Shown: positions 18,066 through 29,631 of the stretch, piece by piece
How the letters are laid out: every line of letters begins with the position of its first letter
Position numbering within the stretch: the first letter of the stretch is position 1
The notes under the pieces: model-generated
Databases searched by the model: none
The model's input: the letters and a program-made list of their open reading frames with translations, nothing else
What the model was told of the DNA's origin: nothing
Translations under genes and position numbers: made by a program
From: Spartobacteria bacterium
GTDB taxonomy: Bacteria > Verrucomicrobiota > Verrucomicrobiia > Chthoniobacterales > Terrimicrobiaceae
Direction: 5' to 3'
Assembly (NCBI GenBank): GCA_947499885.1
Contig: CANMQB010000003.1
Location: 1-44,543, forward strand
DNA length: 44,543 bases

Positions 18066-18100
18066 CCAAAAAAAACGATCGCTCAATTTTTTGGCGATCG
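18066..18100 (-). terminator. Rho-independent terminator for thiL operon, containing a CCAAAAAA/TTTTTTGG palindrome
   Basis: On - strand CGATCGC-caaaaaattga-GCGATCG followed by TTTTTTTTGG; downstream of thiL stop (18144). Confidence 0.75.
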
Positions 18101-18143
18101 AGAGGTAGAGGGGCGGATCAGTTTTTTGTTCAAGGACCTCGGG

Positions 18144-19031
18144 TTATTTTCTTTCGAAGTGGTCCCATCCGCCAGGCCAGTTGGTGGGAGCAGGTCGTGG
18201 CGGGGTGAGTGAGCCAATTTCGGTCAGACGGGTTTTGGGAAACGCCGAGGGCCACTTTTTTCCGAGGAGCACGGCTTGGGCTGGAGGGACGGCGAGGAGG
18301 AGTTCGTAGTCTTCGCCATCGGATAAAGCCGCTCGAATATCGAATCCCTTGCGGGAAGGAATTTTCGCGTAGTCGACTCTGAACCCACATCCACTCGCCC
18401 TCGCGAGACGGGGCAGATCGGTACCAAGTCCATCACTGATGTCCATCATGGCAGATGGGTGTATGTTTTTGGCAAGCCAGCGACCCTCATCAAGGCGGGG
18501 GATGAAATTTAAATGGTGACCGGCAATCGAGCCGCCGAGCTGGCCAGTAACGAAGAGGATGTCGCCCGGGTTCCCGCCAGCGCGGGTGAGCAGGTGTTTC
18601 GAATTGATTTGTCCAGTGAGCATCACCGAGACGGCGATGCCTGATTTTTGGCGAGACATCTCGCCTCCTGCGATTGTCACTCCGAAGCGCCGCGCGGCCC
18701 GGCCTAGTCCACGGTAGAATTTCTTCCAGTAGGCGAAATCAAGATCTGGCGGAGAAAAGAAGGTGATGAGGGCTTCAGTGGGTGTACCGCCCATGGCCGC
18801 AATGTCGCTGAGAGGCCGGCAGAGGGCTTTCCAACCCACTTTTGCAGGATCGTGCGACCTCAGGAAATGAACATCCTCCGCTATACAATCAGTCTTGAGC
18901 AGGATCAGTGTGCCCGGTTTTCCTCCTCTGATGGCGGCGCAGTCATCACCGGGGCCAAGTGGTTGGTTTTGCGTGACCGGGACGAGCCGAAGAAGTCCGT
19001 GGAGTAGTTTATCCTCGGCACAGATTTTCAT
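18144..19031 (-). CDS. thiL: Thiamine-monophosphate kinase
   Basis: GPGDDCAAI; KTDCIAEDVHFL; DISDGLGTDLPRLARASGCG; SDGEDYELLLAVPP. ATG at 19031 overlaps the CPBP stop (ATGA). Confidence 0.94.
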   Translation of the reverse strand: MKICAEDKLLHGLLRLVPVTQNQPLGPGDDCAAIRGGKPGTLILLKTDCIAEDVHFLRSHDPAKVGWKALCRPLSDIAAMGGTPTEALITFFSPPDLDFAYWKKFYRGLGRAARRFGVTIAGGEMSRQKSGIAVSVMLTGQINSKHLLTRAGGNPGDILFVTGQLGGSIAGHHLNFIPRLDEGRWLAKNIHPSAMMDISDGLGTDLPRLARASGCGFRVDYAKIPSRKGFDIRAALSDGEDYELLLAVPPAQAVLLGKKWPSAFPKTRLTEIGSLTPPRPAPTNWPGGWDHFERK

Positions 19032-19813
19032 TTCATGAGATCTGGCCATTGGAGAGTGCCGTAAATGCTGAGGCCATTGAAACCCGCATGTAGAAGAATA
19101 GGAGCCCAGAGAGAGCCTGTCTTTTCATAAAGCAGCGACAGCCCAACAGCGAGAATCACCAAACCGGCAAGAGACGGGATATGACCATGGATGAGTGCAA
19201 AAAGAAGAGAAGAAACGGCTATGGCAGCAACCCGGCCTCCCACCTGCCTAAGAATGCCATAAAGACATCCCCGAAAAATCAATTCCTCGGTGAGTGGTGC
19301 TGCAACGACTGCAATCAAAACAACGAAAAGACGGTCCTTGAGAGTTTGATGCTCTACGAGGAATGACACGATGGGTTGCGGAGCAGTTTGTGGCCCGCAC
19401 CAGGTGTAACCAAGCCACTGTGCGGCATAAATCAGAGGCATAAGGAGGGCTAGAGTGGTAAGCACAGCCAGAAGACCGTTTCTCCATGAAACCCATCGGA
19501 GACCAAATGCTTCAACGGGATTGATATTTCGAAAGACTAGGAATCCGATGATGAAAAGAACGATTGCAGAATAGAGGCTGAGAGCGGATTCAATGGCTTT
19601 CAGATCAATCGCCCCAGCTGGGGCTGTGAACGCAGGAATCGCCATGAGCAGAAAAAAAACCACCACGCCTGTGATGAAAAGAGACTCCGGCCACTTCCAG
19701 ATTACAGAGGGAAAGGGATTCTCACTCGCCAGAGCGCTCCTTGCCGCCTGTGACGCCCATTTCAAATAGAGGAGGCCCAAGAAGAGCAGGACGGCGAATT
19801 TCAGAACAAGCAT
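19028..19813 (-). CDS. CPBP family intramembrane glutamic endopeptidase (CAAX protease-like)
   Basis: Multi-TM; APLTEELIFRGCLYGILR (EExxxR) and SSLLFALIHGHIPSLAG, ILLHAGFN motifs. Confidence 0.88.
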   Translation of the reverse strand: MLVLKFAVLLFLGLLYLKWASQAARSALASENPFPSVIWKWPESLFITGVVVFFLLMAIPAFTAPAGAIDLKAIESALSLYSAIVLFIIGFLVFRNINPVEAFGLRWVSWRNGLLAVLTTLALLMPLIYAAQWLGYTWCGPQTAPQPIVSFLVEHQTLKDRLFVVLIAVVAAPLTEELIFRGCLYGILRQVGGRVAAIAVSSLLFALIHGHIPSLAGLVILAVGLSLLYEKTGSLWAPILLHAGFNGLSIYGTLQWPDLMK

Positions 19814-19868
19814 ATCTAGAGAGTGCTAGGAAAATCCGAGTCAGCCAACCTGCAGTGGCCAAAGTTGA

Positions 19869-21473
<1,605 letters not shown>

Positions 21474-21605
21474 CTATGACCCTATCGACTCCAAATGGAA
21501 AATCCAGCTTCACCGTGAGGCAACGAGAATTGAATTCGAATTGAGACAGGCATGGAGACGTTACCGACTTGTCAAATCGGCGATAATCTTGGAGTAACAA
21601 GAAGT

Positions 21606-22265
21606 ATGAATCCGAGACCGGTCCTCGAGCCGCCAACGAAAGAAAAGAAAGTGCTACTGCACTCGTGCTGCGCCCCTTGCTCTGGAGAGGTGATGGAGGC
21701 GATGGCCGCCTCAGGGATCGATTACACGATCTATTTTTACAATCCGAATATTCACCCACGGGAGGAATATGAATTAAGGAAGGCGGAAAATATCCGTTTT
21801 GCGGAAAAAGAAGGCATTCCATTCATTGATGCCGACTACGATACGGATAACTGGTTTGCTCGTGCAAAGGGACTCGAATGGGAACCGGAGAAGGGGGCTC
21901 GCTGCACGATGTGTTTTGACATGCGCTTCGAGAGGACAGCCCTCTATGCCCATGAGAATGGATTTCCAGTTATCACAAGTTGTCTGGGGATCTCCCGCTG
22001 GAAGGACATCGACCAGATCAATGGCTGCGGAGAACGTGCAGCTGCCAGATACACTGGTCTAGCCTACTGGACATTTAACTGGCGCAAGGGAGGAGGAGCT
22101 CAGCGCATGCTGGAAATCTCAAAGCGTGAGAATTTCTACCAGCAGGAATACTGTGGCTGCATCTACTCGCTCAGGGACACCAACAAGTGGCGACTATCTA
22201 ACGGGCGCGAGAAAATCGAGATGGGCGTGAAGTTTTATGGCCAACCGAAAGCCTCAGAAACCTAG
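21606..22265 (+). CDS. queH: Epoxyqueuosine reductase QueH family
   Basis: [76 protein letters not shown]. Confidence 0.92.
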   Translation: MNPRPVLEPPTKEKKVLLHSCCAPCSGEVMEAMAASGIDYTIYFYNPNIHPREEYELRKAENIRFAEKEGIPFIDADYDTDNWFARAKGLEWEPEKGARCTMCFDMRFERTALYAHENGFPVITSCLGISRWKDIDQINGCGERAAARYTGLAYWTFNWRKGGGAQRMLEISKRENFYQQEYCGCIYSLRDTNKWRLSNGREKIEMGVKFYGQPKASET

Positions 22266-23824
22266 GTATTGGTCCGTAATCCGTAGAACTCATAGCTATC
22301 TACAAGCGCCAGCCAACTGGCCTCGATGATATTGTCCGAAACCCCCACGGTTCCCCAAGTGGTCTGACCATCGGTTGACAAAATGAGCACGCGAGTTTTT
22401 GCAGCCGTCCCACGAGTCCCGTCAATGATACGAACTTTGTAATCGGCTAGGCGCACTTGATCGATCCACGAATAAAACGGCCGGAGCGCCTTCCGAAGTG
22501 CGGCGTCGAGGGCATTAACAGGACCATCTCCTTCTTCTACCGTATATTCGGAGCGAGAAGAGGCGTGGAGCTTCACTGTGGCCTCACAGGTCGTGAACGC
22601 GTGCTGGCTCGATTGGCGGAATGAGCAGTGGTACTCCTTCAGGTCAAAAAGTGGAGTGTGGCGTCCGAGCGTGCGGCGAATGAGAAGAGCGAAAGATGCG
22701 TCGGCTGCCTCGAATTCATACCCTTGAGCTTCGATTTCTTTCACTTTTTTCAGGATCGCTGAAACTTCAGGCGCGCCTTTCTGAAGGTCGAATCCGAGTT
22801 CGGCTGCCTTTGCAAGGATGTTGCTTTGACCTGACATGTCGGAGACGAGAATGGTCTGAGCATTTCCAACCAGAGTTGGATCCATGTGCTCGTAGGTGCG
22901 GGAGATTTTCTGCACGGCGTGAACGTGGAGTCCGCCCTTGTGAGTGAATGCGGCAGTGCCGACGTAAGGAGCGCGGATATCTTGAGGAACATTAGCCAAC
23001 TCATCCACAAAGCGTGAAACCTCACGCAGAGAGGACAAATCTGGCACACAGGGGATTCCCATCTTCACCTGCAGAGTTGGAATAATAGTGGTAAGATTGC
23101 AATTTCCCACACGCTCACCATAGCCGTTAATGGTTCCTTGGACTTGGCAGGCTCCCGCTTCGATCGCAGCAAGAGCGTTGGCTACGCCGAGTCCGCAGTC
23201 ATTGTGGGTGTGGATGCCGACTGGGCATTGGAGGTCGGCGATGACAGCGGATGTGATCCGGTGGATTTCGCCAGGCAGAGTGCCCCCGTTGGTGTCGCAC
23301 AGTACAAGCAGGTCGGCGCCAGCATCACGTGCAGCTCGCAGAGTTTTCAATGAGTATTCTGCGTCGTCTTTGTAGCTATCAAAAAAATGCTCGGCATCGT
23401 AGAAGACATCGCGACCGTGCTTTTTCAGGTAGGCCACCGTCTCAGCGATCATGGAAAGATTTTCTTCTGCTGTGACGTTCAATACCTCCGTGACGTGCAG
23501 TAACCATGTCTTACCAACGATTGTGATCACTGGGGTCTGAGCCTCGAGAAGAACGCGCACTTGGGCATCTGCCTCCACAGCCATACTACCACGCCGCGTG
23601 CTTCCAAACGCTGCGATGCGGGCGTTTTTCCAAGTCAGCTTGGCTGCCTCGGCAAAGAACGCCGCATCACGAGGATTTGATCCCGGCCAGCCTCCCTCAA
23701 TGAAATCAACCCCAAATGAGTCCAATTTCTGCGCCACACGAATCTTATCAAGAATGGAAAAAGAAATTCCTGTGCCTTGAGTTCCATCGCGCAGCGTGGT
23801 GTCGTAAATGGTGACCGGTTTCAT
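22262..23824 (-). CDS. cimA: (R)-citramalate synthase
   Basis: [97 protein letters not shown]-terminal LeuA-like regulatory region. Confidence 0.93.
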   Translation of the reverse strand: MKPVTIYDTTLRDGTQGTGISFSILDKIRVAQKLDSFGVDFIEGGWPGSNPRDAAFFAEAAKLTWKNARIAAFGSTRRGSMAVEADAQVRVLLEAQTPVITIVGKTWLLHVTEVLNVTAEENLSMIAETVAYLKKHGRDVFYDAEHFFDSYKDDAEYSLKTLRAARDAGADLLVLCDTNGGTLPGEIHRITSAVIADLQCPVGIHTHNDCGLGVANALAAIEAGACQVQGTINGYGERVGNCNLTTIIPTLQVKMGIPCVPDLSSLREVSRFVDELANVPQDIRAPYVGTAAFTHKGGLHVHAVQKISRTYEHMDPTLVGNAQTILVSDMSGQSNILAKAAELGFDLQKGAPEVSAILKKVKEIEAQGYEFEAADASFALLIRRTLGRHTPLFDLKEYHCSFRQSSQHAFTTCEATVKLHASSRSEYTVEEGDGPVNALDAALRKALRPFYSWIDQVRLADYKVRIIDGTRGTAAKTRVLILSTDGQTTWGTVGVSDNIIEASWLALVDSYEFYGLRTNT

Positions 23825-23892
23825 AAGTAAAGAAGCAACCTATCTGCGAGATCAGTAAGGATCAAGAACACGCAAACGCTCCGCTTGACCAC

Positions 23893-24684
23893 GTGAAGGG
23901 GGCGACCCATCATTGCGATGCCTTGAATACGTATTCCTCGTCCCAATGGGACATCCAATTCCTCGCTGAAAATCAGACCGTTCGCTCGAAAGATTTCGGC
24001 ATGACCAAGGAGGCTAAAAGTGTGAAGTATCCCATCCGCCTCCTTCGTTACTGGTTCGGTTACCAACTCCTTCGAGAAGAATGCCGTCACGCAGGACGTC
24101 CGCTCGATGTGGCAGAGATCGGCGTTCACGTCGGCCAGATGCTGGAATTTGTGAAGTCCGCTCCCGCTGGAGTCGAGTTCGCACGCTGGACGGCAGTCGA
24201 TGCGGTGATGCTGCGGGAGAGGCTTCTAAAGGCAGGTTATACGGACTTTCTCGAAGCAAACCTCGAAGATGCAAAGTTTGAGCTGCCTCAGCAATACGAC
24301 ACGGCCATCCTACTTCATGTGTTGGAGCACCTCTTCGAACCGGAAGATGTTTTGAAAAAAATCGCTGCATCGATCCGTCCCGGTGGTTCTCTTATTGGAG
24401 GCTTTCCTGTTGTGCCGGGTCCGCTTGCAGCGCTGCGCCAAAGTCAAGTCCGCCGGACAGCGAAGGCCATGGGGCATGTCAGCGTTTTTTCACCTGCCAG
24501 AGTGCGCCGGATGGCTCAGCAGGCTGGGCTGAAAGTTGAGTTTATGAGTGGTGCTTTCCTGATGCGCAGCAAAGGGAGCAGGCTGGAGAATTCAGCTGCA
24601 TGGATGCGTTTCAATATTCTTTGGGGTCGCATGTTTCCCGGCTGGCCCGGTGAGATTTACTGGCTCATGCGCAAACCAGTATGA
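23893..24684 (+). CDS. Class I SAM-dependent methyltransferase
   Basis: LDVAEIGVHVGQMLEFV; LPQQYDTAILLHVLEHLFEPEDVLKKIAASIRPGGSLIGGFP. True start may be the ATG at 24001. Confidence 0.8.
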   Translation: MKGATHHCDALNTYSSSQWDIQFLAENQTVRSKDFGMTKEAKSVKYPIRLLRYWFGYQLLREECRHAGRPLDVAEIGVHVGQMLEFVKSAPAGVEFARWTAVDAVMLRERLLKAGYTDFLEANLEDAKFELPQQYDTAILLHVLEHLFEPEDVLKKIAASIRPGGSLIGGFPVVPGPLAALRQSQVRRTAKAMGHVSVFSPARVRRMAQQAGLKVEFMSGAFLMRSKGSRLENSAAWMRFNILWGRMFPGWPGEIYWLMRKPV

Positions 24685-25757
24685 CATCCGCTGAGGCCAC
24701 AATCACAATTGACCGCATCGCCTATGGTGGTGCGGGGATCGGCCGCCTTCCAGATGGGCGCGTATGTTTCGTTCATGAGACGCTTCCTGGAGAGCGCGTT
24801 CTGGTGCGCGTAGTGAAATCCAAAAAAAACCTCGCTGAAGCCGATTTGATAAAGGTTTTAGAAGCTTCCCCACGACGCCAGATTCCAAAATGCGTTGTCT
24901 TTGGGAAATGTGGTGGCTGTGCGTATCAGCACGCCGATTACAATCTTCAGCTGGAAATCAAAACCTCCCAAGTCTCTGAACTCCTCAAGCGCATCGGAGG
25001 AATCAGCGAAATCGAGGTGCGATCCATCCTTCCCTCTCCGGAACAATGGGGTTATCGAAACCGAATTTCCGTTCATTTTGCGCTCGGCGAGACTGGCTTT
25101 TTCCACCGCAAGTCCCATGAGCTCGTGGACGTCGCTGAATGCCCGATCGCGCACCCAGAAGTGAATGAACTTTTATCAAAGCTTCGCGAGAGCCCGCCAC
25201 GCGATTCCGGAAGGCTTACCCTTCAAAAGCCAACCTCCATACGCGGTTTTACACAGGTGAATCCCGGCGCGGCGGCGTTGCTTATCAATACCGTCACCGA
25301 GTTCGCAGGGAGTTCAGAACGGTTGATTGATGCCTATTGCGGCGCGGGATTTTTCACTAAAAATCTTCTTTCACATTTCCGGGTTGTTCTCGGCATTGAG
25401 TGGAGCGAAGGAGCCATCCGAAGTGCCAGAGAGACCGCGACGGAGAAGGAAACATACATCGCTGGCTCTGTAGAAGCTCACCTTTCGCAAGCTCTACTTA
25501 GTGGAAATCCAGCCCAAACAACTCTGCTTGTCGATCCGCCTTCCGAGGGTCTTTCACCCGATGCGATGCGCATGATTCTGGAAAACCCGTCAGCTCGAGT
25601 TGTGTATGTCTCCTGTGATCCCGCAACATTTGCGCGGGATGCAAAAAAACTTTCAACTCACTATGCGCTCGAGTGTGTTCAACCGGTAGACATGTTTCCC
25701 CAAACAGCAGAGATCGAGCTGGCGGCCTTGTTTTTACGTTTGCCCACGGATGGGTGA
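24681..25757 (+). CDS. TrmA/RlmC/RlmD-family RNA (uracil-C5-) methyltransferase with TRAM domain
   Basis: TRAM-like N-terminus; Cys cluster CVVFGKCGGCAYQHADYNLQLEIK...ECPI; FTQVNPGAAALL; DAYCGAGFFT; VYVSCDPATFARDAKKL. ATGA overlap with upstream gene. Confidence 0.87.
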   Translation: MTSAEATITIDRIAYGGAGIGRLPDGRVCFVHETLPGERVLVRVVKSKKNLAEADLIKVLEASPRRQIPKCVVFGKCGGCAYQHADYNLQLEIKTSQVSELLKRIGGISEIEVRSILPSPEQWGYRNRISVHFALGETGFFHRKSHELVDVAECPIAHPEVNELLSKLRESPPRDSGRLTLQKPTSIRGFTQVNPGAAALLINTVTEFAGSSERLIDAYCGAGFFTKNLLSHFRVVLGIEWSEGAIRSARETATEKETYIAGSVEAHLSQALLSGNPAQTTLLVDPPSEGLSPDAMRMILENPSARVVYVSCDPATFARDAKKLSTHYALECVQPVDMFPQTAEIELAALFLRLPTDG

Positions 25758-25843
25758 TAAATACCGGTCTTTTATACTTTTGAGGTAATTGTTGATCTTT
25801 TGAGGTTGCACCTCGCCTCAAGCCGAACGAACCTGCGCCCGTT

Positions 25844-26416
25844 ATGTCACTGGGCTTTATTAAATCTTTTCTACGCAATCCTTCCACCTTGGGAGCGATA
25901 TGGCCTTCATCGCCATTTTTGGCTGAAGAAATGGTGCGTGCATCGGATTTGCAAGCAGCATCCAGCGTCGTTGAACTTGGTCCGGGTAGCGGTGCTTTCA
26001 CTGGGCATATCCTAGCAAGCCTTCGAAGCGGCGCGCATTTCGCAGCGATCGAAAAATGCCCTATTCTTGCCAAAGAGGTTTCTGGGAAATTTCCTGATGC
26101 CCGAATTATCCAAGGCTGTGCAACGCGTTTGAGCGATCACCTGAGCTCAGAAAAATTTCCGCGCCCGAACGCAATTCTCTCGGGTCTTCCGTGGGCAATT
26201 TTCGACGCAAATCTGCAGTCTTCGATTCTGAACGAAGTGCATGGAACCTTGGAGGAGGGCGGTGTTTTTTCAACCTTCGCATATTACGGCCCACATCGTC
26301 TCGCGTCGGGCCAGAGGTTCCGAAAAAACCTTGAACGAACTTTCACCCATGTCCGCCGGAATCCAGTGGTGATGAGAAATTTTCCACCAGCATTTGTTTA
26401 CACCTGCACACGCTGA
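25844..26416 (+). CDS. Class I SAM methyltransferase, PmtA/RsmA-like (phospholipid N-methyltransferase-like)
   Basis: VVELGPGSGAFTGHIL; AILSGLPWAIF; GQRFRKNLERTFTHVRRNPVVMRNFPPAFVYTCTR. Confidence 0.7.
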   Translation: MSLGFIKSFLRNPSTLGAIWPSSPFLAEEMVRASDLQAASSVVELGPGSGAFTGHILASLRSGAHFAAIEKCPILAKEVSGKFPDARIIQGCATRLSDHLSSEKFPRPNAILSGLPWAIFDANLQSSILNEVHGTLEEGGVFSTFAYYGPHRLASGQRFRKNLERTFTHVRRNPVVMRNFPPAFVYTCTR

Positions 26417-26967
26417 TCTCCGCCGATCAGCTCAGTGAGACGCTCTATGGGCAGGCCGATGACATTGCTCAAGGAGCCCTCAATTTTTGCAATGAGCCGA
26501 CCATCATTGTCCTGCGCAGCATAGCCGCCAGCCTTGTCTAGCGGGTTGATCGACAGCAAGTAGCTTTCGATGGAATCGGCATTCAATTCATGAAAGGAAA
26601 CCCTCGAGTGTTCCGCAAACTCCACAGGTTCAGAGAAGCTTCCAACGACAACTCCAGTCACCACCTCATGAGTCTGCCCCACGAGTGTAGCCAGCATAGC
26701 CTGCGCCTCGATGAGGGTTTTTGGTTTGCCGTAAAATCGCCCGGCAAACCAAACAACGGTGTCTGCCGCCACAATGAGATCCCTTGGACGTCGCCCGGCG
26801 ATAGCGCTCCATTTTAAGCGAGCATTTTCCAAGGCGAGCACTTCAGGCCGGATGGAATCGTCTTCGATTTCCTGAACCCCAGAGACATCAACGGAAACTT
26901 GCCAACCCGCATCGCGCAATAAATCGAGACGCCGCGGTGAGGCAGACGCGAGAACGATTGGCCTCAC
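26398..26967 (-). CDS. maf: Maf family nucleotide pyrophosphatase
   Basis: IVLASASPRRLDLLRDAG; VAADTVVWFAGRFYGKPKTLIEAQAML; DKAGGYAAQDNDGRLIAKIEGSLSNVIGLPI. Confidence 0.95.
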   Translation of the reverse strand: MRPIVLASASPRRLDLLRDAGWQVSVDVSGVQEIEDDSIRPEVLALENARLKWSAIAGRRPRDLIVAADTVVWFAGRFYGKPKTLIEAQAMLATLVGQTHEVVTGVVVGSFSEPVEFAEHSRVSFHELNADSIESYLLSINPLDKAGGYAAQDNDGRLIAKIEGSLSNVIGLPIERLTELIGGDQRVQV

Positions 26968-26985
26968 GATTAAAAACCAGACGCC

Positions 26986-27276
26986 TCAGTGCTCGATATC
27001 CGTGTCGTACTCGCCACGGATGCCTTCAAGTTTTTTGCGCATCGCGCGAGAGGATTCCGGGCGAGAGCTGATTTTTGAAGCAATGCCCCACACGATTGGA
27101 ACAAGTGCAGCAGCGCCAAGTGTCATGAGAGCAACCCCGGCATTGCGGCGCGCGTTATGACCGATGCTATCCGCCACGAGAAAACCTGCACCGAGGCCGA
27201 TAGCCACCTGCGAAAAACCCACGATCCCAGAAACAGGAAGGTTTTCGCCAAATTTGTCTAAGGACAGTTGCGACAT
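26986..27276 (-). CDS. Small hypothetical membrane protein
   Basis: 96-aa ORF with two hydrophobic segments; divergent from ruvX. Confidence 0.55.
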   Translation of the reverse strand: MSQLSLDKFGENLPVSGIVGFSQVAIGLGAGFLVADSIGHNARRNAGVALMTLGAAALVPIVWGIASKISSRPESSRAMRKKLEGIRGEYDTDIEH

Positions 27277-27320
27277 GATTGATTGAAGCTATTCAAGTAA
27301 TGTGGGAGTTTCAACCTCAA

Positions 27321-27731
27321 ATGAAAAAAGCCCTCGGCATTGATCTTGGTGACGCGCGAGTCGGCGTGGCCGTAAGCGACGATCTCGGAATGTTGGCCCA
27401 TCCGCTTGAAACCATCTCGACTCAGTCCACGAACGTTGTAAAACGCGTGCTCGCTCTAGCAAGCGAACGCTCTGTAGAAACGATCATTGTCGGCATGCCA
27501 CGCAACATGAATGGAAGCCATGGCCCCGCAGCGGACAAGGCGAAAGCTTTTATAGAGGAGCTGCGACGAGAGACAACACTGCCAATTGTATCGTGGGACG
27601 AGCGCCTCAGTACGGTTTCTGCACAGCGGGCCCTTCAAGAGGCCGGCCGTAATACAAGAAAGCAAAAATCCGTCATCGACCAGGTCGCCGCGCAGATTAT
27701 TCTTCAAAGCTGGCTCGACTCTCAGGCATGA
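27321..27731 (+). CDS. ruvX: Holliday junction resolvase-like protein RuvX/YqgF
   Basis: MKKALGIDLGDARVGVAVSDDLGMLAHPLETI; IIVGMPRNMNGSHGPAADKAKAF; SWDERLSTVSAQRALQEAG; DQVAAQIILQSWLD. Confidence 0.93.
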   Translation: MKKALGIDLGDARVGVAVSDDLGMLAHPLETISTQSTNVVKRVLALASERSVETIIVGMPRNMNGSHGPAADKAKAFIEELRRETTLPIVSWDERLSTVSAQRALQEAGRNTRKQKSVIDQVAAQIILQSWLDSQA

Positions 27732-28462
27732 GGCTCCAGCTTGAAGTCGCCTATCATGGCGGCAGCCTCAACGGCTGGCAAAGTCAAGCCTGCGGGAACA
27801 CCGTGCAGGATCACTTGGAGCGAGCTTTCTCGGCGCTCTGCCCCGGATTCGTTAGCGTGCAGGGCGCGGGACGCACGGATGCCGGAGTCCACGCGGAAGC
27901 ACAGAGCGCGCATGCAGATGTCACGCCTGACAGAATGAACCCTCGAGAATGGATTTTGGCATTAAATGCCCATCTGCCTGAAACGATTCGGATTATGAAA
28001 ATTCGAGAAGTTTCCGATGACTTCCACGCGAGATTTTCCGCCAAGGGAAAGATCTATCGCTATACGGTTTGGAACGCAGCAGCGATGCATCCATTGATCA
28101 AAGACCGCGCATGGCATGTGCCGGGCGAGTTGGATTTGCAAAAGTTGCAGGCCGCATGTGCTCTATTTACTGGAACACATGACTTCGCCGCCTTCTCACT
28201 GAGGAGGTCGGAAGGACCTGAGATGACAGTTCGCACCATCACAAGCATAGGGTGTGAAAAGTCTGATGAACGATTGGAACTCACTTTTGAAGGCGAAGGT
28301 TTCCTCTACAAGATGGTGAGGATTTTGTCTGCGGCTGCAATCCGCTATGCAAGCGGAAGAGTCGGCTTCGATGAGCTTGCATCGCAACTGCAAAAACCAT
28401 TGCCCGCCTTCAATCAGAGCGCACCGGCAGCCGGACTTTGCCTCCAACGCGTTATTTATTGA
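27728..28462 (+). CDS. truA: tRNA pseudouridine synthase A
   Basis: EVAYHGGSLNGWQSQ; VQGAGRTDAGVHAEAQSAH; KIYRYTVWN; GTHDFAAFS. ATGA overlap with ruvX. Confidence 0.95.
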   Translation: MRLQLEVAYHGGSLNGWQSQACGNTVQDHLERAFSALCPGFVSVQGAGRTDAGVHAEAQSAHADVTPDRMNPREWILALNAHLPETIRIMKIREVSDDFHARFSAKGKIYRYTVWNAAAMHPLIKDRAWHVPGELDLQKLQAACALFTGTHDFAAFSLRRSEGPEMTVRTITSIGCEKSDERLELTFEGEGFLYKMVRILSAAAIRYASGRVGFDELASQLQKPLPAFNQSAPAAGLCLQRVIY

Positions 28463-29619
28463 GCAGCTTGAAATTCCCACTCCGCTTGATACTCTGCGGC
28501 GTGCGGAATCGGAATCTGATTGCCATCATCATCTGCGTTGAATGCTTCATGCTGACGGCTGGCGTGACGCGCGGGCAAGTCAGCGATGTGGAAAAAAGGC
28601 GTCTTTTTATTGAAGCGCGCGAGCAAATCCAACCGGTTAAGAAGCCTACTCCATCGGCCACACCTCGGCCTAAACCGAAACCAGCTGCCCCGACAAGCTC
28701 GAAGTCCAAGCCAAAAGCCAAATCGTCCCCCACCCCGCGCAAGTCGCCTGCAACGGTAGAAAAAGCCACGCCCAGGCCGACTCCAAAGGAAAGCCAAAAT
28801 TCAAAGTCAGCGGAGCAATCTCAGGTCGAAGCCTCTCCAAAAGAAAACCCGGAGAAACAGGATTCGAGTGATTACATCCTCATCCCCGGCGAGGAGTCTC
28901 CCTCCTCGCCAACTTTGCCAACACCGCTACCAGCCACCACGGTTGATGATAAAAAACTGCCAACGCCAACCCCTGTAAGCCCTCAGCTTCCCAAGGGAAA
29001 AACGCCAGCAGGCAGATCTCTCGAGGCACCAATTCTCATCGAGAAATCGGGACTCCAGGAAGAGGAAGGATACGAGCCTCCAGCCAGATCGACGTTCGGC
29101 GGTTTCATGAAACGCTACCGATACCTTACGCCTGCCGTCCGCAAGGCCATAGATGGGGCGAAGGTGCAGCGAGGACGTTGGAAGTACATCATCGTTCACA
29201 ACAGCGGAACCCGACAAGGCAATGCACGTATTTTTGAGAACTACCACCGCAAGGTTCGCAAAATGCAAAACGGACTCGCGTATCATTTTGTCATTGGAAA
29301 CGGCAATTCCTCGGGCAATGGACAAATCGAAATCGGCAACCGCTGGACGCGCCAGATCAACGGCGGACATGTCGCGAGCGACTACCTCAACGACATCTCG
29401 CTCGGCATCTGCCTCGTCGGAGACCTCAATCGCGACCTGCCCACCAAGGACCAACTCGGAGCCTTAGACGAGCTCTGCAGCTACCTCCGCGACCGCGTGG
29501 GAAAAGTCAAAGGTCGACCGGCGATTGTCAAAGGACACAAGGAAATCAACCCCAAGCCGACCGATTGCCCCGGTGACCGCTTTCCGCTCGGATGGCTCCG
29601 CAAGCGCTTCGGCGGTTGA
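28438..29619 (+). CDS. Secreted/anchored N-acetylmuramoyl-L-alanine amidase (amidase_2/PGRP-like) with Pro/Lys/Ser/Thr-rich linker
   Basis: WKYIIVHNSGTRQGNARIFENYHRKVRKMQNGLAYHFVIGNGN...ISLGICLVGD...IVKGHKEINPKPTDCPGDRFP; repetitive linker after a hydrophobic N-terminus. Exact start uncertain. Confidence 0.8.
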   Translation: MPPTRYLLSSLKFPLRLILCGVRNRNLIAIIICVECFMLTAGVTRGQVSDVEKRRLFIEAREQIQPVKKPTPSATPRPKPKPAAPTSSKSKPKAKSSPTPRKSPATVEKATPRPTPKESQNSKSAEQSQVEASPKENPEKQDSSDYILIPGEESPSSPTLPTPLPATTVDDKKLPTPTPVSPQLPKGKTPAGRSLEAPILIEKSGLQEEEGYEPPARSTFGGFMKRYRYLTPAVRKAIDGAKVQRGRWKYIIVHNSGTRQGNARIFENYHRKVRKMQNGLAYHFVIGNGNSSGNGQIEIGNRWTRQINGGHVASDYLNDISLGICLVGDLNRDLPTKDQLGALDELCSYLRDRVGKVKGRPAIVKGHKEINPKPTDCPGDRFPLGWLRKRFGG

Positions 29620-29631
29620 CTGAGGTTTCGC

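Noticed and set aside
18066-18100. CGATCG-containing hairpin as a HIP1 (GCGATCGC) site
   Set aside because: Exact GCGATCGC is not present; a terminator explanation fits better.
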